DNA from: Bacteroidia bacterium
GTDB lineage: Bacteria > Bacteroidota > Bacteroidia > AKYH767-A > OLB10
Assembly: GCA_016788065.1 (NCBI GenBank)
Contig: JAEUTI010000022.1
Location: 1-39,785 of the forward strand
Reading direction: 5' to 3'
DNA length: 39,785 nt
The position numbers and the translations under genes are program-made. This document shows positions 1 through 6,495 of this stretch, piece by piece. The notes beneath the pieces were generated by a model. That model ran no database searches. It had not been told where the DNA came from and saw only the letters and a program-made list of their open reading frames with translations. How positions within the stretch are numbered: the first letter of the stretch is position 1; the number at the start of each line of letters is the position of its first letter.

Positions 1-99
1 CCAAGAAAATTCCCTCAGATGCTTTGGGATAAGAGCCTGACCAAGAAGTTCTCGTACCACCCCAATGTTCCCCTTTTGGTACTTCACGCCAATCACTAA
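1..99 (+). CDS. Universal stress protein family, C-terminal end (partial)
   Basis: The first frame is open from the window edge and gives 32 residues before a TAA. It ends in a segment reading HPNVPLLVLHANH, which resembles the last beta strand of UspA-domain proteins (typically a run of hydrophobic residues such as PVLVLH). The start and most of the gene lie outside the window. The CDF transporter begins 48 bp downstream on the same strand. The family call rests on this short tail only and could be wrong. Confidence 0.5.
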   Translation, partial: PRKFPQMLWDKSLTKKFSYHPNVPLLVLHANH

Positions 100-146
100 T
101 AATTGAAGCACCTTAAACTACTTACCGGAATTTTTGCAGCTAACTT

Positions 147-1184
147 GTGAATTTATTCAATCTGGCCAATATCCCTGAAACGGAAAGGCAAAAAATTAGT
201 ATTATCAGAGCCGTTCTTATAGTAAGTATTCTATTACTTGCTATAAAATTTCTTGCATGGTACCTCACCCATTCCAATGCTATTCTCACCGATGCACTGG
301 AATCAATTGTGAATGTTGTTGCCGGAGCTTTTGCATTGTTTAGCATTTACTACGCTTCTCAGCCACGCGACGAAAATCATCCTTATGGCCATGGTAAAAT
401 GGAATTTCTTTCAGCAGGTTTTGAAGGTGGATTGATTTTTATTGCTGGCCTGGTTATAGTCGGCAATTCCATTTATGCACTGTTTAAACCAACCGAAATT
501 CACTCAGCCGATATCGGTGCAATTCTGACTGCAATATCCGGATTGATCAATTTTATTATGGGGAAAATCCTGGTAAAAAAAGGGATTAAAAATAACTCCC
601 TGTTGATGATTGCAAATGGCAAACACCTTATATCGGATACTGTAAGTAGTGTGGGACTTGTGGTTGGATTAGTGTTGATATGGTTTACCAAAATCGTTTG
701 GATCGATCAATTGATGGCCATTATTTTTGGAGCTGTAATCCTTTATACAGGGTTCGGACTTCTTAAAAAATCGGTAAACAGTTTGCTCGATGAAGCAGAT
801 TATGAAAAATTAAATCTCCTGATTACACGTCTCGAAAAAAGCCGTAGAGAAAAGTGGATTGATATTCATAACCTCAGAGTAATTAAATATGGTGCCAATT
901 TACATGTCGATTGCCATATTACGCTTCCCTGGTATGAACCTCTTGAAGCTGCTCATGAAGAAGTCACGGCTGTTGAACAGTTAATTCGTACAAACTTAGG
1001 CAGCGAAGTAGAATTTTTCATTCATGCCGATCCCTGCATCACACCAACATCTTGTACTGTTTGTCAGGTTTACGGATGTTCTTTCAGAAAGGCTGCTTTT
1101 GAAAAACGGATTGAATGGACCATGGAAAATATGCTTCCAAATAAGAAACATAGCATTACCAGCGACAAGAAACATCAATCATAA
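147..1184 (+). CDS. Cation diffusion facilitator (CDF) family metal transporter
   Basis: A 345-aa inner-membrane protein with about five or six hydrophobic segments. The N-terminal half has the CDF pattern: a helix with NAILTDALES (metal-site Asp on TM2), the loop motif HPYGHGKMEF after it, and a later helix with GKHLISDTVSS (second metal-site His/Asp pair). The C-terminal third is a cytoplasmic domain with LHVDCHITLPW and a terminal Cys cluster (PTSCTVCQVYGCSF). The family exports divalent cations (Zn, Fe, Mn, Co, Cd) by proton antiport; the substrate cannot be told from sequence. The start is a GTG, and no better start is seen upstream. Its last 10 bp overlap the convergent gene at 1175-1576. 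It lies in the chromosomal flank, so it is not part of the island's copper module. Confidence 0.88.
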   Translation: MNLFNLANIPETERQKISIIRAVLIVSILLLAIKFLAWYLTHSNAILTDALESIVNVVAGAFALFSIYYASQPRDENHPYGHGKMEFLSAGFEGGLIFIAGLVIVGNSIYALFKPTEIHSADIGAILTAISGLINFIMGKILVKKGIKNNSLLMIANGKHLISDTVSSVGLVVGLVLIWFTKIVWIDQLMAIIFGAVILYTGFGLLKKSVNSLLDEADYEKLNLLITRLEKSRREKWIDIHNLRVIKYGANLHVDCHITLPWYEPLEAAHEEVTAVEQLIRTNLGSEVEFFIHADPCITPTSCTVCQVYGCSFRKAAFEKRIEWTMENMLPNKKHSITSDKKHQS

Positions 1185-1576
1185 TCGAAATCTATCAGCT
1201 TATCTTCTTCGAAAGGTGTGCTGTGCTCTTTTCCAATTTCATTCAGCTCACCTAAGGTAAGATGATCGCTGGTAGTTGTTTCCAACCATACTTTCCCGGA
1301 TCGGCGAAAAACCTGAACATGCCATCCAAATAAATCCTTCATTCTGATCTCCAGCTCAGCGACAGTAGTTGACGGTGAAATTTCAATTTCATCCACCTTC
1401 CTGTTTACAGAAATTGAATAAAGGCTGGTTGAAGGTTGTAAAAGATCGCGTTTTGCAGAGGGCTCCTCCTCACCATGACCCTTTTTGAAGAATTCAAGCT
1501 TCAGAAAAGGGAATTTCGTCATGAATCCGGAGTTCAGATCTTCAATAGTCGCTATTTCAGTAAGTTTAAATTTCAT
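1175..1576 (-). CDS. Conserved-looking hypothetical protein, 133 aa
   Basis: No known domain is recognised. The protein is soluble, acidic at the C-terminus (ends DKLIDFDYD), and has a central part reading EISPSTTVAELEIRMKDLFG followed by VQVFRRSGKVWLETTTSDHLTLGELN. That pattern resembles a small ubiquitin-like or beta-grasp fold in which an LxxLE-type helix follows two strands, but this is inference. It ends convergently with the CDF transporter, overlapping by 10 bp. Its start at ATG 1576 is followed by clear coding, and the intergenic region upstream contains the Pho-box repeats, so the promoter regions of this gene and pstS are shared. Confidence 0.7.
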   Translation of the reverse strand: MKFKLTEIATIEDLNSGFMTKFPFLKLEFFKKGHGEEEPSAKRDLLQPSTSLYSISVNRKVDEIEISPSTTVAELEIRMKDLFGWHVQVFRRSGKVWLETTTSDHLTLGELNEIGKEHSTPFEEDKLIDFDYD

Positions 1577-1704
1577 AGGTGGTAGTAATTAGGATTTATT
1601 TTTCCAAAGTTAATCCATTTCATTCGCCTAAAATATGATGAAAATCAGTGAAAATTGAAAGCTGAAAACAATCTATTTATTTCATTATCAATAACATAAT
1701 AATG

Positions 1705-1804
1705 TTAACATTAATTTAACATAGGGTTAATGTTTATCCAATGTTAAGTGCACAAATTTGCATCAATCAAAAACGGCTTAACCTGGAACAAACATCGGGT
1801 TAAC
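1705..1804 (+). promoter_or_regulatory. Putative Pho box cluster upstream of pstS
   Basis: TTAAC-type pentamers lie at 1705-1709, 1716-1720 and 1727-1731 (last one TTAAT), exactly 11 bp apart, and two more TTAAC at 1778-1782 and 1800-1804, 22 bp apart. Direct repeats with 11-bp period are the known layout of PhoB binding sites. A weak match to the Bacteroidota -7 element is CAAATTTG at 1753-1760, about 24 bp after the third repeat. The same repeat type is found upstream of the PhoB-like gene at 4700-5086. Binding is inferred. Confidence 0.6.
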
Positions 1805-1838
1805 ATCAAAAAAGAAATCAAACTTATCAAAAAATACT

Positions 1839-2819
1839 ATGAAAATTAAATCTTTGATCGCGATTTTGGCTGTGGGAACAACATTATTCGCTTCATGTGG
1901 TGCACCAAAAACGGAAGAAACGGCATCAACCTCTGACAAATTAAAAGGAGAAGTTAAAATTGACGGTTCCAGTACAGTTTATCCAATTTCGGAAGCTGTT
2001 GCTGAAGAGTTCCGTTCAGTTCAACCTGATGTGAAAGTTACTGTAGGATTATCAGGCACCGGTGGTGGATTCAAGAAATTCAGCAGAGGAGAAACAGATA
2101 TCAACAATGCATCACGTCATATAAAAGAAGATGAAGGAAAAGCATGTGAAGCAAACAACATTCACTACTTAGAGCTTGAAGTAGCTTATGATGGTTTATC
2201 GGTAGTTGTGAATCCTGCTAACGACTGGGTTAAAGATATTACAGTTGCAGAATTGAAAAAAATGTGGGAACCAGAAGCTCAAGGAAAAATCACAAAATGG
2301 AGCCAGATTCGTGCAGGATGGCCTGACACTGAATTTCATTTGTATGGTGCCGGAACAGAATCAGGAACCTATGATTATTTTACAGAAGCTATTGTTGGTG
2401 AAAGCCATAAAAGCCGCGGTGATTATACTGCAAGTGAAGATGACAACATTTTAGTACAAGGTGTAGCTGGCGACAAAAATGCTTTAGGATTTTTTGGATA
2501 TGCTTACTATGAAGAAAACAAAGAAAAGTTGAAATTGGTTCCAGTAAACGATGAAAATGAAGCAAACGGTGCAGGAGCAATTCTTCCATCTGTAGAAACA
2601 GTAAAAAACAAAACATACGCACCACTTTCAAGAGCATTGTTTGTATATGTTAATTCAGTTGCTGTTGATCGTCCGGAAGTGAATGAATTTGTAAAGTTCT
2701 ATCTTGATAATGCAGGAGCACTGACCCGTGAAGTAGGATTCATTCCAATGTCGGATGAAGAATATGCAGCGCAGAAAAAGAAATACGAAGACTTCATGAG
2801 CACTCATGTTAAAAAATAA
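1839..2819 (+). CDS. pstS: Phosphate ABC transporter, phosphate-binding lipoprotein PstS
   Basis: A 326-aa periplasmic phosphate-binding protein of the PBP-like family. It starts with a lipoprotein signal peptide (lipobox FASC, Cys20). The phosphate-loop signature follows at about residues 43-58 ([17 protein letters not shown]), then [12 protein letters not shown], the motif SRHIKEDE where such proteins carry a conserved basic residue, and [12 protein letters not shown] in the second lobe. The length is normal for the family. PstS captures inorganic phosphate and hands it to the PstCA membrane channel encoded immediately downstream. The gene follows a cluster of TTAAC repeats, so induction by phosphate starvation is likely. 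A hairpin terminator separates it from pstC, which would let PstS be made in excess. Confidence 0.96.
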   Translation: MKIKSLIAILAVGTTLFASCGAPKTEETASTSDKLKGEVKIDGSSTVYPISEAVAEEFRSVQPDVKVTVGLSGTGGGFKKFSRGETDINNASRHIKEDEGKACEANNIHYLELEVAYDGLSVVVNPANDWVKDITVAELKKMWEPEAQGKITKWSQIRAGWPDTEFHLYGAGTESGTYDYFTEAIVGESHKSRGDYTASEDDNILVQGVAGDKNALGFFGYAYYEENKEKLKLVPVNDENEANGAGAILPSVETVKNKTYAPLSRALFVYVNSVAVDRPEVNEFVKFYLDNAGALTREVGFIPMSDEEYAAQKKKYEDFMSTHVKK

Positions 2820-2842
2820 GTTGGTTTAATAATAATTAATTA

Positions 2843-2871
2843 AAAAGCATCCGTTAATAGCGGATGCTTTT
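2843..2871 (+). terminator. Hairpin terminator/attenuator between pstS and pstC
   Basis: An 11-bp stem (AAAAGCATCCG at 2843-2853 with CGGATGCTTTT at 2861-2871) closes a 7-nt loop and ends in a short T run. It sits between pstS and pstC, whose ATG follows only 7 bp later. Partial termination here would lower pstCA relative to pstS. Confidence 0.75.
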
Positions 2872-2878
2872 CCTGGTT

Positions 2879-3760
2879 ATGAAAAAACGAGATAAAGAAA
2901 AACTGATTGAGTTGGGACTGGCAGCATGTGCACTGCTTACCATTCTTACCACCGCTGGAATTTTATATGTTTTGCTTTTTGAAGCATTCCAGTTTTTTAG
3001 TGAAGTTTCAATCGTCGATTTCCTTACCGATACTCAATGGACACCATTGTTCGCCGATAAACATTTCGGAATTTTACCGTTGCTTACCGGAACTTTATTG
3101 ACTTCATTCATCGCAATTATGGTTGCACTTCCTATTGGATTAACAATTGCACTTTATCTCAATGAATATACTTCTCCAAGATTTAAAAATACCATCAAAC
3201 CACTTCTCGAAATTTTAGCTTCCGTACCAACGGTAGTTTATGGATTTTTTGCCCTCACCATTGTAACTCCTTTTTTACAAACCATTTTTCCTTCCATGTC
3301 GGGATTCAATTCCCTGTCTGCAGGATTTGTAATGGGAATTATGATTATCCCTTATGTCTCTTCACTGAGTGATGATGCAATTTCAGCTGTGCCACGTTAT
3401 ATCCGTGAAGGATCACTTGCCTTAGGAGCAACCAGATTTCAAACCGCCTTCAAAGTAATCATACCATCGGCATCTTCCGGAATTATTGTCTCAGCAATTC
3501 TGGCAATTTCAAGAGCTATTGGTGAAACCATGATTGTTGCAATCGCTGCGGGACAACAACCTAAATTAACTTTGGATCCATTCGTTCCTATTGAAACAAT
3601 TACTACATACATCGTTCAGGTTAGCTTAGGCGATGTTGCACATAACTCTTTAGAATACCGAACTATTTTCGCTGCCGGAATTGCACTTTTTGTATTCACC
3701 TTCCTGTTAAATAATGCCAGTTACTATCTGAACAAAAAACTCGAGAAAAAATATGTCTAA
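2879..3760 (+). CDS. pstC: Phosphate ABC transporter permease PstC
   Basis: A membrane permease with about six TM helices. It has the ABC-permease EAA-type loop near the C-terminal third: REGSLALGATRFQTAFKVIIPSA, followed by ILAISRAIGETMIV, typical of PstC/PstA. The ATG at 2879 (MKKRDKEKLIELG) is preferred to the in-frame ATG at 2864 because that one lies inside the terminator stem; from 2879 the protein has 293 aa, a usual length. It pairs with PstA to form the inner-membrane phosphate channel. Its end overlaps the start of pstA by 8 bp, suggesting translational coupling. Confidence 0.95.
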   Translation: MKKRDKEKLIELGLAACALLTILTTAGILYVLLFEAFQFFSEVSIVDFLTDTQWTPLFADKHFGILPLLTGTLLTSFIAIMVALPIGLTIALYLNEYTSPRFKNTIKPLLEILASVPTVVYGFFALTIVTPFLQTIFPSMSGFNSLSAGFVMGIMIIPYVSSLSDDAISAVPRYIREGSLALGATRFQTAFKVIIPSASSGIIVSAILAISRAIGETMIVAIAAGQQPKLTLDPFVPIETITTYIVQVSLGDVAHNSLEYRTIFAAGIALFVFTFLLNNASYYLNKKLEKKYV

Positions 3761-4610
3761 TCGCTTCGAGAAAATCGCACGTTTGAAGGACTCTTCCTTT
3801 AAAATATTCGGAATGTTTTGCACATTCTTCGGATTGGCTATGCTGGCCATTTTCATATCAAGTATTTTTAGTGAAGGAATTTCAAGGATCAGTTGGGATT
3901 TCATCACCAGCTATCCATCACGAAACCCTGCAAAAGCAGGTATTCTTTCCGCCTTGGCAGGAACACTCTGGATTATTGTTATTACAGCTCTTGCAGCTAT
4001 TCCGATTGGAATTGGTGCCGCTATTTACCTCGAAGAATTCTCCAAAAAATCGAGATTAGGAAAAATTATTGAAATCAATATTACCAATCTTGCGGGAGTA
4101 CCTTCTATTATTTATGGTTTATTAGGACTTGAAATTTTTGGCCGTATGATGGGTATGGGAGGAAGTATACTTGCAGGAAGTTTTACTTTGGCACTTCTTA
4201 TATTACCTATCATTATTGTAGCCACCCGGGAAGCAATCAAAGCTGTTCCAAGTTCATTACGTGAAGCATCGTACGCTTTGGGCGCATCAAAATGGCAGAC
4301 TGTAAAATCGACCGTTATTCCATCTGCGAGCAGTGGAATTATTACCGGAATCATTATTGCTATTTCTCGTGCCATTGGGGAAGCGGCACCGCTTATTGTT
4401 GTGGGTGCATTGGCATATGTTCCATTTGTTCCTAACAGTCCAACTTCCGAATTCACAGTACTTCCAATCCAGATATTCAATTGGGTATCACGACCACAGG
4501 CAGCATTTCTGGTGAATGCTTCGGCGGGTATCATCATTCTGTTAGGAATCACCTTCCTGCTAAATGCTGCTGCAGTTTATCTGAGAATAAAACGAACCGT
4601 AAAATATTGA
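3753..4610 (+). CDS. pstA: Phosphate ABC transporter permease PstA
   Basis: A 285-aa membrane permease, second half of the PstCA channel. Family features visible are ISWDFITSYPSRNPAKAGI near residue 45-65, GIGAAIYLEEF, NLAGVPSIIYGLLGLEIF and the cytoplasmic EAA loop SLREASYALGASKWQTVK followed by ISRAIGEAAPLIVVGA. The start overlaps pstC. Unusually, no pstB (ATPase) or phoU follows: the next gene is on the opposite strand. The importer therefore depends on an ATPase encoded outside this window, or the operon is incomplete. Confidence 0.95.
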   Translation: MSNRFEKIARLKDSSFKIFGMFCTFFGLAMLAIFISSIFSEGISRISWDFITSYPSRNPAKAGILSALAGTLWIIVITALAAIPIGIGAAIYLEEFSKKSRLGKIIEINITNLAGVPSIIYGLLGLEIFGRMMGMGGSILAGSFTLALLILPIIIVATREAIKAVPSSLREASYALGASKWQTVKSTVIPSASSGIITGIIIAISRAIGEAAPLIVVGALAYVPFVPNSPTSEFTVLPIQIFNWVSRPQAAFLVNASAGIIILLGITFLLNAAAVYLRIKRTVKY

Positions 4611-4699
4611 TGAATTTAGGAAATCCGGGAATGAATAAATAAAAGGTTCTTTGAACTCAAATTGAAAAGTACAATAATTCGTTGCGCACTGAAAAGGAA

Positions 4700-5086
4700 T
4701 TATTTTTCCAGCTTATACCCTACTCCTCTTATAGTAGTAATATAACTGTCGTTTAACTTCTTCCGAAGCATTCTGATATGCACATCCAGGGAACGAGAAT
4801 CTTTCTGTTTGAAATCTTTCCCCCAAATATATTCGAGAATATCATTTCGTTTAAAAACCTTTCGGGGATTTGTGGCAAGAAGCAAAAGCAATTCAAACTC
4901 TTTTTTAGGAAAAGATATTCTGTTGCCCTCCAGATAAACAGTGTAAGCAGGTTTATCGATAATTAAACTACTCTCCAGATCACCTGAATCCACAGCTACT
5001 CTCCAATCAACACCATTGTCCCGTGTATTACGAGAATTTCCTGATGGGATTGCCTGATCTTCTTCTAAAATTACGATTTTGTTCAC
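4700..5086 (-). CDS. Receiver-less PhoB/OmpR-type winged-helix regulator
   Basis: A 128-aa protein. Residues about 48-127 form a complete OmpR/PhoB DNA-binding domain: SFPKKEFELLLLLATNP, RNDILEYIWG, SRSLDVHIRMLRKKL and the closing ITTIRGVGYKLE. The N-terminus (MNKIVILEEDQAI) looks like the first strand and acidic pocket of a response-regulator receiver domain, but then breaks off: the roughly 100 residues with the phosphorylated Asp are missing and replaced by a short polar linker. No histidine kinase gene is nearby. It is convergent with pstA, and its own promoter carries TTTAAC repeats with the same 11-bp spacing as the pstS promoter, so it may regulate the pst genes and itself. It could be a degraded phoB or a genuine one-domain regulator. 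Confidence 0.82.
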   Translation of the reverse strand: MNKIVILEEDQAIPSGNSRNTRDNGVDWRVAVDSGDLESSLIIDKPAYTVYLEGNRISFPKKEFELLLLLATNPRKVFKRNDILEYIWGKDFKQKDSRSLDVHIRMLRKKLNDSYITTIRGVGYKLEK

Positions 5087-5105
5087 AAGCTATTTTCTGA
5101 TGCAT

Positions 5106-5162
5106 CAAAAATACTTCATCAGGTTTAACCCAAAATAGAATGAAAGTTAAATTGTGGTTAAA
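5106..5162 (-). promoter_or_regulatory. Promoter with Pho-box-like repeats of the receiver-less regulator
   Basis: Read on the minus strand, TTTAAC occurs twice with 11-bp period (around 5147-5162), and TTAAA about 22 bp further on (5125-5129). Just downstream is TATTTTTG (complement of 5106-5113), a match to the Bacteroidota -7 consensus TAnnTTTG, about 20 bp before the ATG. The repeats occupy the place of the -33 element, as expected for an activator site. Confidence 0.5.
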
Positions 5163-5172
5163 TTTTAAAGTG

Positions 5173-5319
5173 AACAGTGAGCAGTGAAGAGTGATCAGTT
5201 AGCAGTATGCAGTATGCAGTTAGCAGTATGCAGTTAGCAGTTAGCAGTTAGCAGTTAGCAGTGAAGAGTGATCAGTTATCAGTGAAAAGTTATCAGTGAA
5301 AAGTTATCAGTGAAGAGTG
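5173..5319. repeat. Heptanucleotide tandem array, 21 units
   Basis: A run of 147 bp splits exactly into 21 heptamers of general form NNcAGTN (AGCAGTT, TGCAGTA, ATCAGTG, AAGAGTG and similar). Positions 3-6 (cAGT) are nearly constant and the others vary. It lies in the gene-free stretch behind the Pho-type promoter. No reading frame uses it convincingly. Confidence 0.85.
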
Positions 5320-5690
5320 AACTAATCTGGTAATTTGGAAATTTGGTGGTTTGATGATAGGTGTTTTTGAGTTAAAAGTCATGACTGCTAATAAGGGACA
5401 AGCGCTGCCCTCAGCGAAGCCCAACGGGTCAAGTTGCAAAAGTGCTTTTAGCTTGCTTTCAAGATTTCGTTTTTCATTAATGATATATTGAGTCTTCAGC
5501 TTACACAGTAGTATTTGGTCCCAGCAAGGAGTCATGAAGTATGCTTCAGTGACTCTGATGCGTGGTTGAAGATTGACTACCAAGAATTGAATAATGACAT
5601 ACTATGGGGAAAAAATCTTTTTTTAATCTTTAATCCATCAGTCTTCTGCATATTTTCTGAAAAGTCATTTAAAAGGATTGAACAGCATCA
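5320..5690. other. Gene-free stretch, no recognisable feature
   Basis: Only short spurious ORFs are present. No RNA gene, start site with a protein-like sequence, or mobile-element protein could be recognised. Confidence 0.5.
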
Positions 5691-5697
5691 AGCACGT

Positions 5698-5803
5698 GTT
5701 GGCAGTTTGCCGCCTGGCGCCGCGACTCGCGCCTTTTTTTACAAGACAGTTTTTTCTTAGAAAAAACTGTCTTAGTAAAAAGCAGCGCACGGCAAACTAC
5801 CAA
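5698..5803. repeat. Long imperfect palindrome (MITE/REP-like intergenic repeat)
   Basis: The outer arms are GTTGGCAGTTTGCCG (from about 5699) and CGGCAAACTACCAAC (ending about 5803), complementary with one mismatch. The centre is a hairpin, AAGACAGTTTTTTCT / AAAAAACTGTCTT with a 3-4-nt loop (about 5743-5773). The left arm carries a GC-rich insertion lacking in the right arm. The structure suggests a degenerate miniature element or a folded RNA; no transposase is near. Confidence 0.6.
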
Positions 5804-5890
5804 CAGTTTAGAATCAACTAAGTAAAACGTGATTCACTAAAATCATCTAAAGAAAGAAGGAAAGTGCCTGAGGCTGTTCTTGACTTTTTG

Positions 5891-5918
5891 GTTACTTTTT
5901 GGTCAAGCAAAAAGTAAC
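5891..5918. repeat. Perfect 11-bp inverted repeat
   Basis: GTTACTTTTTG (5891-5901) and CAAAAAGTAAC (5908-5918) are perfect complements around a 6-nt loop. The role is unknown; it is one of several palindromes in this gene-free region. Confidence 0.6.
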
Positions 5919-6049
5919 AAAGCCTGCATGGCAGATGCAAGACTGAATGAGAATGCCATGCAAAACGAGAACGAAGAATCCGATCTGAATCAGTTGGAGA
6001 AATTCCTTTTCTGAGCAGAAACAAAATAATCCTTAATCCTTAATCCTCC

Positions 6050-6334
6050 ATTGCATGGGCAGATTTTTTGTTATAAAAATTTCTCTGAAAGCGAGCTTTC
6101 GAGTTACTGCTCTTCAAGGATTAGCTGCGCTGATCCCTACTTTCCGGTATTGCAGTACTCCCTAAATCCGCCCCGGGGCGGATTTGCAACTTTAATGATT
6201 TTCGTCTACAAGGATTAGCTGCGCTGATCCCTACTTTCCGGTATTGCAATACTCCCTAAATCCGCCCATTGTATGGGCAGATTTTTTGTTATAAAAATTT
6301 CTCTGAAAGCGAGCTTTCGAGAAATTTTTATAAC
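6050..6334. repeat. Two interleaved duplicated blocks and a long hairpin
   Basis: Block A, about 54 bp starting with a TTG(C/T)ATGGGCAGATTTT segment, occurs at about 6050-6103 and 6268-6321. Block B, 59 bp starting CAAGGATTAGCTGCG, occurs at 6115-6173 and 6209-6267 with one visible mismatch. The order is A-B-B-A', all direct. The second block A runs into a 16-bp perfect inverted repeat, 6288-6303 against 6319-6334, with an inner palindrome GAAAGCGAGCTTTC. The stretch is non-coding. Confidence 0.8.
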
Positions 6335-6360
6335 AAAAAATCCCGGCGTAGCCGGGATTT
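6334..6360 (-). terminator. Terminator of the ancestral tRNA-Arg transcript (displaced)
   Basis: The stem AAATCCCGGC (6338-6347) pairs with GCCGGGATTT (6351-6360) around GTA; on the minus strand it is followed by six T. It lies 15 bp outside the left att copy. Before island integration this hairpin would have stood just downstream of the minus-strand tRNA-Arg, so it is probably that gene's original terminator. Confidence 0.65.
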
Positions 6361-6375
6361 AGGTTGTCTTATACT

Positions 6376-6391
6376 GCGGACCCGTAGGATT
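6376..6391. other. Left attachment site (attL) of the island
   Basis: GCGGACCCGTAGG at 6376-6388 is identical to 39143-39155, which contains the 3' end of tRNA-Arg(ACG). The next bases (ATT) match again after a one-base gap. The copy lies 108 bp before the integrase start. Site-specific integration into a tRNA 3' end by a tyrosine recombinase leaves exactly this arrangement. Confidence 0.8.
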
Positions 6392-6441
6392 GTTGACCAT
6401 TACATATATTGTTGAATATCAATATATGAATTTATTTTTCA

Positions 6442-6480
6442 ATTAGAATATTTGGGCATAATATTAATAAATTTGGGAAT
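6442..6480 (+). repeat. Left pair of 18-bp repeats, putative integrase arm sites
   Basis: ATTAGAATATTTGGGCAT (6442-6459) and ATTAATAAATTTGGGAAT (6463-6480) each match the right-end repeat ATTAGAAAAGTTGGGAAT at 15 of 18 positions and are 21 bp apart, the same period as the right pair at 39035-39073. They lie between attL and the integrase start. The N-terminal domain of such integrases binds arm sites, so these are candidates. Confidence 0.6.
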
Positions 6481-6495
6481 ATAATCTCCTGAAAA

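Noticed and set aside
4112-4552. Minus-strand frame of 146 codons inside pstA
   Set aside because: Shadow of the conserved PstA coding sequence.
5515-5760. Open frame of about 80 codons in the repeat region
   Set aside because: It ends inside the imperfect palindrome, its start has no ribosome-binding site, and the translation has no protein-like pattern.
5818-6024. Minus-strand frame of 68 codons
   Set aside because: It crosses the 11-bp hairpin and the repeat-rich area; the translation is rich in Leu/Ser/Arg without domain signs. Probably a repeat shadow.
6050-6334. Insertion sequence
   Set aside because: Duplicated blocks and hairpins exist but no transposase and no flanking target duplication could be seen.
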